From contig UQJT01000003.1 in NCBI GenBank assembly GCA_900541395.1, forward strand, positions 57,485 through 121,484: a stretch of 64,000 bases of DNA, given 5' to 3'. The notes under the pieces are model-generated. The model did no database searches. It worked only from the letters and a program-made list of their open reading frames with translations, and was not told the DNA's origin. The DNA is from an uncultured Desulfovibrio sp. (GTDB lineage Bacteria; Desulfobacterota; Desulfovibrionia; Desulfovibrionales; Desulfovibrionaceae). This document shows, in pieces, positions 48,112 through 54,828 of the stretch. Both the position numbers and the translations under genes were made by a program. Numbering within the stretch: the stretch's first letter is position 1; each line of letters opens with the position of its first letter.

Positions 48112-48585
48112 ATGGCCCTTTTTTCCACCATCATCTGCTGTATTAATCTGACGGAAAACAGCAACGACATTGTTCAGTACACCCGGGATATAGCCAAAAT
48201 CGACGATGCCCGCGTCATCGTGGTGCATGCCCTGCCCTCCACCGCGCACCTGCTTAACTATGTCACCTCGCGTTCCATGGTCGAAAGCATTCTCGACGAG
48301 AGCAAAGCCCGGACGGAAAAATTCCTCAAGGAATTTGTGGAGAAAAATTTTGCCGGGCTTAAGGCTGAACCGCTGCTGATGTCCGGCAATCCCGCCCGCG
48401 AGCTTATCGAACTGGCGGACAAAGTGTGCGCCGATCTCATCATCATGGGCAGCATATCCACCAAGGGTTTGTTCAGCTTTATGTTCAGCCGTCCTTCAGA
48501 AAGCGTCATCGGACATACCCGGGTGCCGGTCATGGTCATTCCCAACGACCTGAATCTGGAATGCACGCCTCCCGACGACTTCTAG
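48112..48585 (+). CDS. universal stress protein (UspA family)
   Basis: The 157-aa protein has the UspA alpha/beta fold: an N-terminal strand STIICCINLTENS, a middle AELIELADKVCADLIIMGS-type segment and the C-terminal SESVIGHTRVPVMVIP. The ATP-binding glycine pattern is incomplete (GSISTKGLFSF), so nucleotide binding is doubtful. ATG at 48112 follows TAAGGAG. It is the last conserved gene before the accessory region. Confidence 0.88.
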   Translation: MALFSTIICCINLTENSNDIVQYTRDIAKIDDARVIVVHALPSTAHLLNYVTSRSMVESILDESKARTEKFLKEFVEKNFAGLKAEPLLMSGNPARELIELADKVCADLIIMGSISTKGLFSFMFSRPSESVIGHTRVPVMVIPNDLNLECTPPDDF

Positions 48586-48592
48586 GACGTTT

Positions 48593-48881
48593 TTACTTTG
48601 AAATCATACTGGTTCAGGCACGATGTTCTGCCGCTCAAGTTTGACGCCTGAAGCCGTCGCTTGCTCTGCCGTCCACGCCTGTGTATGCCTATCGGGCTAC
48701 CGGGCACGGCCTTTCGGACCGCCCGTCGGATGGCAACGCCGCAAGTGAATTACGGTTGCTCCGGCGCCGCGGCAACGTCCCGCTCCGCTCGAGTCCGGAA
48801 GCATTTTCAAAGTGAAGAAACTCTAAGTCCTGTTTCGGGTTGCCGTACCCCGCTTCCACTTGATGGAAGCGGGGTTTTTTG
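48593..48881 (+). ncRNA. candidate structured RNA with intrinsic terminator
   Basis: This stretch has no credible protein but several self-complementary blocks. ACTTTGAAA (48595-48603) pairs with TTTCAAAGT (48805-48813), closing a 200-nt interior. Inside, TTCAGGC (48613-48619) pairs with GCCTGAA (48646-48652), and GGCAAC (48732-48737) pairs with GTTGC (48755-48759). A textbook terminator follows. A long closing stem with internal bulges resembles 6S RNA in outline, but I do not recognise its conserved bases. It could instead be a long 3' leader of the stress-protein gene. Confidence 0.35.
48847..48880 (+). terminator. rho-independent terminator
   Basis: ACCCCGCTTCCA pairs perfectly with TGGAAGCGGGGT around the loop CTTGA and runs into six T residues. 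No protein gene ends nearby (the stress-protein gene stops 260 bp upstream), which supports an RNA gene or a long untranslated tail. From here to 49170 I see no gene, only a GGAGGCATGCCTCC palindrome at 48970-48983. Confidence 0.85.
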
Positions 48882-49170
48882 TGATAAATTCCCAGAATTG
48901 GAGTTCTCTCCCTGTCCTTGCCTCAGGTCAACGGAAAATGACGCAGCGCAATCACTCGACGGGCGCTTCGGAGGCATGCCTCCTCCTGCAGAGAGACAGG
49001 AGCGGGCGGCAGAACCAACCACGAGGAAGGCTGTAAAGCAAATGATAGAGAAATCGTCGAGCCACATATAACCTCAGATTTGTCCCGCTCCGAGGAGAAA
49101 CAATGGACAACGCACGCCGGAACGGGGTACTTCGACAATAGAGAAAGCCCCAACAACCGGAGTTGCGCCC

Positions 49171-49460
49171 ATGCCTGACGCAGACCTGTTCCTGGCCCCG
49201 GCAACTCGTTTCGGCTACCCCGCTGTGGCGACGGGATGCTTCGTCAAGGCGTTTTCCATGCTGGTGGCGGCTGGAGTGCCGGCTCGACAGGGCTATCTGA
49301 ACCCGTTCCCGGTTCTGGTTTGGGCATGGTTCGGTACGCTGCTCGGCGACGAAGCCGAATTTCAATTGGGACGCCGTTCGGCCCCTCTCTACTGATCTTC
49401 CTGCCCCGACGAATACGGGCTGCCCGACGACTGAACCAAGCCCGAAGCTTTATACATGTC
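49171..49460 (+). pseudogene. dedA paralogue, 5' part (disrupted)
   Basis: The first 74 codons mirror the intact DedA-family gene at 53255: MPDADLFL against VPDADVFL, then a matching FGYPA/FGYLA, FVKAF/FLKGF and GDEAEFQLGRR/GDEAEYYAGRR. After GRR the frame is lost and stops at 49395. Homology seems to continue in another frame (RLNQARSFIH against RLNRAGLRIH) until about 49460, where foreign sequence begins. The 3' part resumes at about 52700. It is therefore a diverged, frameshifted and interrupted DedA-family membrane protein gene. Confidence 0.7.
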
Positions 49461-49727
49461 AATGGATTTTGTTATGTAATTAGTTGATATATTTTGAATA
49501 AAAATATTTTTACAAAAAAAATACCCCGGCAATTACCCCAATAGAAAGAGGATATTACCGGGTGTTACTGGATTGCCTTGGACAAGAATTGTGGGGGAAG
49601 AGGGCAGGCAGAGGGAGAATGATGCCAATATTGAGTTAATCAGCTCAAACAGCTTCGCCACGACTTCTATTATTTCAAAATATGTTATGTTGGCCTTTCA
49701 CTATGAAAAACGGCGTTTATCATATTT

Positions 49728-49954
49728 ACAAATTTGGCTCTGTCACAGGAGCGTGTTGATGCCATCAAGCAGACTTGCCGCCTTGATTTCCTGACCGAAC
49801 AAGGCGTTACTTCTGTCACGACGTGCTGGAAATTGTTTTCTCCGATGCCCTTCCTTTTTTCATGATGACTTGCCTGATGAGGAAAAATTCATGCCGTTTT
49901 TTTCATCTGAGGAGAGTGATTATCAACATTCTTCTGTGACACAGCCACAAATTT
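49728..49954. mobile_element. 211-bp MITE-like / degenerate insertion element with 8-bp target duplication
   Basis: The element spans 49736-49946. Its ends are inverted repeats: the first 26 bases match the reverse complement of the last 26 at 21 positions, starting GGCTCTGTCACAG on the left and GGCTGTGTCACAG on the right. ACAAATTT occurs directly outside both ends (49728-49735 and 49947-49954), as expected for an 8-bp target-site duplication. The interior is too short for a transposase; a frame starting ERVDAIKQTCRLDFLTEQG may be a transposase remnant. The 8-bp duplication would fit several IS families (IS6, IS256, IS1595). Confidence 0.75.
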
Positions 49955-50334
49955 TTGTGATGTAAGCATTAATTAGTTGAGATTATTTGCAAATATTCCA
50001 ATGTCAAAAGCAATCTCCGGCGTGACAGGGTATTTTTGATATCTCGATGCCAACGTCTCCATCGTGTACTACGATAAAATTCCAATTCCGATGCCGTCCA
50101 GCACCATATTGGAGGGTTTTAACTTTTGTATGATTTCCGAGCCGCTTCTTCGCGGGTGCCAGTCCTGGCTACTCCGCTCGCAACAGCTCTGTCACGGCGT
50201 AATAACGTGAATTTATTCACATATCAAAGTGGACACCGTCGATGGTACCCGAGCTCGCGACGTGAAATAACCATAAAACATCATTAGCTGAGTAAAACCC
50301 TCCCATATTGATGGCGGTTCCCGCCATTTATACC

Positions 50335-50371
50335 TGAAGAAACTGTTCGGTGGGAATTAGCTGCCGAACAG
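50335..50371 (-). terminator. terminator of the LRR-BRCT gene
   Basis: CTGTTCGG (50343-50350) pairs with CCGAACAG (50364-50371). On the minus strand the stem is followed by TTTCTTC. It lies about 20 bp after the stop of the gene at 50392. Confidence 0.6.
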
Positions 50372-50391
50372 GCTCTAACAGTAAAATTACC

Positions 50392-51720
50392 TTATTCAAA
50401 GTCGTACTGACCGTCAAAACCGTCCTGCACGGTGCCGCGCAACACAAGCCAATGACCGCCAAGGGCTCCATCAGCATCATGAAAAATAAATTCAAATTCT
50501 CCGCTACTGTTCACTTTCAGCTCTTCAAGGCGTCTACCGTCCAAAAAACATTGCTTTGTGATCTGCTCTTTATCAAGCCAGTCATCGTCATCGTCATAGA
50601 ACTTCGCAATAAGGGGTTTTGCCCTTTCATGCCATATGGCCAGTTCGTTATGCAACTTCCGGGCAAAATTGAAAGCCAGATCGTTCAGTTCCTTGTCACC
50701 CTCATCCTCACAGTATATGGTAACCTTTCCCTTGCCCCTGGTCACGGAAGCCTCAAACCACTCATAATCATAGTCTGCACTCCTGATGAACTTTATGGGT
50801 TTCGGTACGGGCACGTCTCCAATTTTTTTGATGAACTCCGCCTCCGTCATAATCTCAACGCCTTGTTTTCGCGCTTTTTCCATCTTGCTTCCGGAGTTTT
50901 TACCCACAATCAAGAGATTCACCTCGGAAACAATCTCATCCGACGTTCTTCCGCCCAAATCCCTGATGATGGCTTTTGCCGCGTCGCGGGCACATAATTC
51001 GAGTCTGCCTGTAAAGGCTACGGTTTTGCCAGCAAAAATACTATTGTGGTTACCGGCTACAACCGTTTCCTGTCCTTTGGGCCGCGTATCCTCTATTCTT
51101 TTATTCCATTCTTCATACGTTTCCGTTTTGTCGCCGGTGGTTATTATTAAATCTTTGTGGCATTTTTTGAAAATAAATTTTCCTATATTTATTAATGATT
51201 CAGGCAAAGTTACACTTACCAGATTCTTGCAATCTAAAAATACTTTATCTCCGATAAATGTTACACTATCCGGAATGACAACGCTACGTAAACGACTGCA
51301 TTCCCAGAATGCCTGTTTTTCTATACGCTCAACGCCATTGGAAATGACAATGCTCTCTAATTCAGGACAACAATAAAAAGCCTCACGTCCGATGGTTTTT
51401 ACGCTCGGGGGAACAATAAAACTTTCCAAGTTATAACAGCAACGAAATGCTTTATCATCTATGTGCACAACACTATCAGGAATATTGACTTCAAATATGT
51501 TGTAGCGATCATTGCAGGCTTTTCCGATTTTTGTAATCGGCTTCCCTTTAAAACATGAGGGAATGACAATGGCGGAAACATTGAATATTCCACCACGACG
51601 CGGAACTTCTTTTTGAGAGACTACCTCCGGTACGAATTTTTCGCAATTATAACAGAATAACTCTGACACAACTTCATATTCGGTATCATTATTTATCGGC
51701 TTTAACCGGAAAAAATCCAT
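50392..51720 (-). CDS. BspA-like LRR / BRCT / DUF2262-like multidomain protein
   Basis: The 442-aa protein combines three parts not normally seen together. Residues about 50-195 are BspA-type leucine-rich repeats with recurring VxIPDSVxxIGxxAFxxC units. Residues about 226-302 are a BRCT domain of the DNA-ligase type (FAGKTVAFTGRLE and GGRTSDEIVSEVNLLIVG). The C-terminal 110 residues end in FIFHDADGALGGHWLVLRGT, resembling the DUF2262 family. There is no signal peptide or membrane segment, so it is cytoplasmic. It is AT-rich compared with its surroundings and sits inside the insert that splits dedA, beside a relaxase remnant. Function unknown; the LRR and BRCT calls are firm, the DUF2262 call tentative. 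Confidence 0.75.
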   Translation of the reverse strand: MDFFRLKPINNDTEYEVVSELFCYNCEKFVPEVVSQKEVPRRGGIFNVSAIVIPSCFKGKPITKIGKACNDRYNIFEVNIPDSVVHIDDKAFRCCYNLESFIVPPSVKTIGREAFYCCPELESIVISNGVERIEKQAFWECSRLRSVVIPDSVTFIGDKVFLDCKNLVSVTLPESLINIGKFIFKKCHKDLIITTGDKTETYEEWNKRIEDTRPKGQETVVAGNHNSIFAGKTVAFTGRLELCARDAAKAIIRDLGGRTSDEIVSEVNLLIVGKNSGSKMEKARKQGVEIMTEAEFIKKIGDVPVPKPIKFIRSADYDYEWFEASVTRGKGKVTIYCEDEGDKELNDLAFNFARKLHNELAIWHERAKPLIAKFYDDDDDWLDKEQITKQCFLDGRRLEELKVNSSGEFEFIFHDADGALGGHWLVLRGTVQDGFDGQYDFE

Positions 51721-51847
51721 GTTACCTTCCTCCCTGTTGCGTTACCCTCATTTTTCTTGCCGCTTCACTTCTCCAGTCCAACTACTCACACTTGTGTCGC
51801 CAATTGACGAATTGGGAAGTAGGCCAATAAAATACAATATATTATGT

Positions 51848-52715
51848 CTACTTCATACGCAACCTTGAGCTTTGACGCGGTATTCTTTCCTTGTCCTGTT
51901 CCACTTCTTGGACAAAATTATTAATTTGCTCTTCCGTCGGCTGCACATTGGCAATATCAATCTCTCCCGCCATACCAAAGGCATAGCCGATCACTCTGCG
52001 CCCGTACTCTGTCCTTTCATCGGGGCTCTGGCCGCTGGAGCGGCGGGGGGCGTGTCTGTACAGCTCGTTGGCGACCTCCTGCACTGTGTATACCCGGCAC
52101 AGTGCATGTACAGGGCAATGGCCGCATCCAGCCGTGATTCGTCCATCTTTTCCGGGAAACGCTTTTTGACCATTTCCCGGTAAGCGGCATAGGGCGAGGT
52201 CAGAGTTCCGGTTTTGGGAAGTTTCCGCTTCCTGACTTCCACGCCCGGAGCTATCCGCTTGCGAAAGCGCCAGAGATTGGCAAGAGAAGGATTCCGCTTG
52301 CCCAGCCAGTGCTTGAAGTGGGGGAACCGTTGCGCCTGTTCTGGCTGAACCTGTCTGTTCAACGCCGCTTTTTCCTCTCGCTCCTGTTCCTTCAGACAGT
52401 GCCGGGTGATGTTTAGTACGGAAAGGCCGTGTGATGCAAGGCGGGCTGTAGCCGCCTCCCGGCGTTCCCGCTGCCGCTGCTCCAATTCTTCCCGTTCTTC
52501 CTCCCGTTTCTTTCTGGCGAGGCGTTTTTCTTCCGCCAGTCTTTGCCGTTCCTTCTGATACTCTTGCCATTCCTCTCGGCACACATGGCTGACCGGCTCT
52601 GGAGAGGGCTTGTGGAACGTGCGCTCGGAATAGTAGCCAGGCTTGAACTCACCAAGCCGCTTGGAGAGCTTGGACAAGCTGAAATTCCTGTCCACGCTGG
52701 ACGCCTTGACCGCCG
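51848..52715 (-). pseudogene. relaxase (TraI/MobA type) C-terminal fragment, frameshifted
   Basis: On the minus strand a frame from about 52715 has VDRNFSLSKLSKRLGEF, then a long Glu/Arg-rich coiled-coil-like stretch, then HWLGKRNPSLANLWRFRKR and an ALYMHCAGYT segment. At about 52090 it shifts frame: the downstream frame supplies VQEVANELYRHAPRRS, then GYAFGMAGEIDIANVQ, and stops at 51848. This resembles the region after the catalytic domain of plasmid-type relaxases. The N-terminal nuclease domain is absent: at about 52700 the sequence passes into dedA. Its initial codons as annotated by an ORF finder are antisense dedA. Confidence 0.55.
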
Positions 52716-52960
52716 TTATGATGCCTTGTTCGTGCTCGGATTTCGTTTTGTCTACGGCATACGCGTTGCCACCCCTCTGGCGTTCGGTATGGAGGGTATG
52801 ACCCACCGTCGTTTTTTTCTCCTTTAATGCGTTCAGCTCGCCGGAGTGGTGCACGCTTTGCCTTCTCAGCGGTTATAGTCTGGGTTGCTTCGCGGAGCGC
52901 TGGCACACATCCCTAAAATCGCATCCCATAGTGCTTGCGGCGCTCGCCTTGGCTCCGCTT
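52700..52960 (+). pseudogene. dedA paralogue, 3' part (disrupted)
   Basis: RRYDALFVLGFRFVYGIRV matches RYDALFMLGFRFMYGVRI of the intact DedA protein. The frame stops at 52827 after RRFFLL. In another frame the similarity continues (a segment ending LSGYSLGCFAERW against MAGYGLGGAADRL, then SHPIVLAALALAP against AHPLSVVLTAAF) up to the 151-bp repeat at 52961. This is the remainder of the gene that begins at 49171. Confidence 0.7.
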
Positions 52961-53111
52961 CTAGAGCATTTTGCTTTTGAAATTGTCCAATTTCAAAAGC
53001 GGCGCTGCCGTCATTTCGCCTGAAAAGCGTGGTTTTCAGGCTCATTCGGCGCGGGCGGCCGCTTCCGCGGCCGCCGGAGCGGTTGCCGTTTTCAACAGCA
53101 AACCGCTCTAA
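52961..53111 (+). repeat. 151-bp palindromic repeat, copy A
   Basis: The element runs from CTAGAGCATTTTGC to GCAAACCGCTCTAA. The first and last about 22 bases are imperfect inverted repeats (TAGAGC, then TTTGC and TTGAAA blocks). Inside are further palindromes: TTTTGAAATTG/CAATTTCAAAA, CCTGAAAA/TTTTCAGG, a GCGGCCGC-rich block, and GTTGCCGTT/AACAGCAA. It differs from copy B at about four positions. It adjoins the end of the dead dedA and lies 144 bp before the intact dedA. The TA at both ends could be a TA target duplication of the IS630/mariner kind (inference). Confidence 0.85.
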
Positions 53112-53254
53112 TCTTCGTCCTGCGCCGTCTTCGACGAGGTCGCCCGTAATTTTATCAAAACGGTTTTTCTTTGCTTGGCCTCTTAATTTGGTATTGGACA
53201 AGCGGCACACACAGGCGTATTCTCGGATTATTCCTCGCTTTTTCCGGAGAATCC

Positions 53255-53851
53255 GTGCCTGACGCCGACGTTTTCCTACAACTTCTTATCCATTTCGGAT
53301 ACCTGGCTTTATTCGCGGCCACTTTTCTGAAAGGGTTCACCATCGTGCTGGTGGCCGGAGCCCTGGCTCACGAAGGGTATCTGTCATTGCCCATCGTCAT
53401 GCTTTGCTCATTCGCGGGCAGTCTGGCCGGCGACGAGGCAGAGTATTATGCGGGCCGTCGCTATGGACGGGCGTTTATAGCGGCCCATCCGCGACTGAAT
53501 CGGGCAGGCCTCCGCATCCACGCCTTGCTGACCCGTTACGATGCGCTGTTCATGCTCGGATTTCGCTTTATGTACGGCGTGCGCATCGTCACCCCCCTGC
53601 TGCTGGCTCTGGAAGGCGTGCCCCCGGGGCGTTTCCTGCTGTACAACACGGTCGGCGCCCTGATTTGGGCAATCCTGACCAGTATGGCCGGATACGGCTT
53701 GGGCGGCGCGGCAGATCGTCTGTCCGACGGAGTGGAGGCTCATCCCCTTTCGGTCGTGCTCACGGCCGCGTTCATCGTGGGGGCAACAGCCTTTTTTCTG
53801 CGCCGGAAACGTACAGCCGCAACGAGCGATATCGATTCACCGGTGGAATGA
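53255..53851 (+). CDS. DedA family membrane protein
   Basis: The 198-aa protein belongs to the DedA/SNARE-associated family of inner-membrane proteins, whose best-known members recycle undecaprenyl phosphate or phospholipids across the membrane. It has hydrophobic segments at about 8-45, 125-165 and 168-185, the GDEAEYYAGRRYGR motif near residue 60 and the FGFRF-type region FMLGFRFMYGVRI near 105. GTG at 53255 is chosen because CGGAGA precedes it and because the decayed paralogue starts at the equivalent ATG; the frame is open further upstream without similarity. Confidence 0.88.
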   Translation: MPDADVFLQLLIHFGYLALFAATFLKGFTIVLVAGALAHEGYLSLPIVMLCSFAGSLAGDEAEYYAGRRYGRAFIAAHPRLNRAGLRIHALLTRYDALFMLGFRFMYGVRIVTPLLLALEGVPPGRFLLYNTVGALIWAILTSMAGYGLGGAADRLSDGVEAHPLSVVLTAAFIVGATAFFLRRKRTAATSDIDSPVE

Positions 53852-53866
53852 ACGTTTTTCCACGCG

Positions 53867-53893
53867 CAAAGGCCGCCCTTGGGACGGCCTTTG
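53867..53893. terminator. hairpin between convergent dedA and zraP
   Basis: CAAAGGCCG and CGGCCTTTG form the base of a stem, extended by CCC/GGG with one bulge. It lies between two convergent genes and could end both, although neither side has a strong T-run. Confidence 0.5.
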
Positions 53894-53925
53894 ACGTCTA
53901 AAAGTCGGAAACGATGTAATGCGTG

Positions 53926-54444
53926 TCAGTTGTTCCAACCCCGCATGTGGTGATTGCCGCCCATGCCGTGGCCGTAACCGCCCATCATGCCGTTATGCAT
54001 GGGGCCGTATCCCCCCATCATGCCGCCACGCGGCCCCATCTGAACGCCCAGCTCCTTCTGCACTTTGTCCTGGAAATCCCGATTCGCAGCACGAACCTGA
54101 GTCTGAAGCTGAGCCACGTCCTGCGCCAGCTTGCTGATATCTTCGGACTTGGCGTTGGGGTTGCGGGACAGAGCGTTCAATTCCAGACGCTTGGCTTCCA
54201 ACTGCTGAGCCAGAGGCTCCACGGCGGCGCGACGTTCCTGCATAAGCTTGTCCAGCGCGTCGCGCTTTTCCTGAGTCAAGCCCTGATAGTTTCCATTCAG
54301 GTTGTAGCACGGAGCTCCATTGCAGCCGCCCTGCCAGCCGTCCATCATGTAACCGTTGTGATGACCACGAGCGAACGCGGCGGAAGCGGAACCGAGCAGC
54401 AGGGTGGAAACGGCCAGACCAGCCATGAGATGACGCATATTCAT
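53926..54444 (-). CDS. zraP: ZraP/Spy-type periplasmic protein
   Basis: The 172-aa protein resembles ZraP, a zinc-binding periplasmic chaperone of the LTXXQ/Spy group. A signal peptide (about 1-25, cleaved after AFA) is followed by a helical hairpin region starting GLTQEKRDALDKLMQERR and containing LEAKRLELNAL. The C-terminus is a Gly/Met/His-rich tail (repeats of MMGGYG and MHNG), likely metal-binding. ATG at 54444 has AGGAG 8 bp upstream; a 37-codon in-frame extension is rejected. A sigma-54 promoter lies upstream, and the gene diverges from the kinase/regulator pair, the same arrangement as E. coli zraP-zraSR. Confidence 0.85.
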   Translation of the reverse strand: MNMRHLMAGLAVSTLLLGSASAAFARGHHNGYMMDGWQGGCNGAPCYNLNGNYQGLTQEKRDALDKLMQERRAAVEPLAQQLEAKRLELNALSRNPNAKSEDISKLAQDVAQLQTQVRAANRDFQDKVQKELGVQMGPRGGMMGGYGPMHNGMMGGYGHGMGGNHHMRGWNN

Positions 54445-54559
54445 AAAAATACTCCTGAGGGTTTGAAGCCGACATAAGCGTCGGCCGGGTTTCGTGGCAA
54501 TGCCCCATACCGGGGCGATCCTTCGCGCTTCTTGCAAGCGCCTTACGGACAGCACTTTA

Positions 54560-54575
54560 GCAAGGGGTGTGCCAA
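54560..54575 (-). promoter_or_regulatory. sigma-54 promoter of zraP
   Basis: On the minus strand the sequence TTGGCACACCCCTTGC matches the -24/-12 consensus (TGGCAC, five bases, TTGC) exactly in its invariant positions. Transcription would start near 54548, leaving a leader of about 100 nt before zraP. A sigma-54 activator gene (zraR) is encoded 2.1 kb away. Confidence 0.8.
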
Positions 54576-54671
54576 AAGCATCTTGTTTTTCTATGGTATG
54601 GAAATAGAAGAATTTTTAATTTTCATCATACTTGCCAAACCCTAAAAGTCCCGTTAGTGTGTAGAAAGGTA

Positions 54672-54696
54672 ACACGTATCGAACCATAAAACGTGT
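54672..54696. promoter_or_regulatory. candidate activator-binding inverted repeat (UAS)
   Basis: ACACGT and ACGTGT form a perfect 6-bp inverted repeat with a 13-bp spacer, about 110 bp upstream of the zraP -24 element, a typical distance for a sigma-54 enhancer site. A GTGT/ACAC pair overlaps it. Assignment to ZraR is inference. Confidence 0.4.
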
Positions 54697-54828
54697 AAAA
54701 AGTTCACAGCCTTCGCCACCACCGCCCGGCGTCGGCCTATCCGACGCCCCCTCACGTTCCGGCTCGCTTTTTGCTTATTCCTCAAATTCTTCCGAACTAT
54801 CTCCATCCCCTTTAACTTTTCCGCTCCC

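Larger units (their letters stand above)
49396..50391. other. AT-rich region without recognised genes
   Basis: Almost 1 kb, visibly richer in A and T than the rest of the window. Short open frames (for example 49573-49794) have no recognisable features. It holds the transposon-like element at 49736-49946, a GTGAATTTATTCAC palindrome near 50209, and the terminator hairpin of the LRR-BRCT gene at its right end. Confidence 0.5.
49460..52700. mobile_element. about 3.2 kb insert splitting the dedA paralogue
   Basis: The two homologous halves of the decayed dedA flank this segment. It holds, left to right, AT-rich non-coding DNA with a small transposon-like element, the LRR-BRCT gene on the minus strand, and a truncated relaxase gene on the minus strand. 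The relaxase remnant points to a mobilisable element. Borders are approximate, and I found no clear terminal repeats or integrase gene. Confidence 0.5.
54445..54828. other. zraP-zraS divergent control region
   Basis: These 384 bp hold no gene. They contain the sigma-54 promoter of zraP (54560-54575) and, about 100 bp upstream of it, an ACACGT-N13-ACGTGT inverted repeat. The stretch 54590-54700 is clearly AT-rich. No distinct sigma-54 or sigma-70 promoter was recognised for zraS. Confidence 0.6.

Noticed and set aside
48661-49071. 136-codon plus-strand frame after the stress-protein gene
   Set aside because: It runs straight through the strong terminator at 48847 and has no protein-like features; the structured RNA reading fits better.
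49573-49794. 73-codon plus-strand frame in the AT-rich region
   Set aside because: It crosses the left end of the transposon-like element, has no recognisable features and no good ribosome-binding site.
50244-50257. GGTACCCGAGCTCG, resembling a cloning-vector polylinker
   Set aside because: Only 14 bases, in a different order from the usual polylinker and without other vector sequence; probably chance.
52866-53210. Minus-strand open frame through repeat copy A, and its twin through copy B (58049-59074)
   Set aside because: The shared peptide comes only from the 151-bp repeat being open in that frame; the flanking parts are unrelated antisense sequence.
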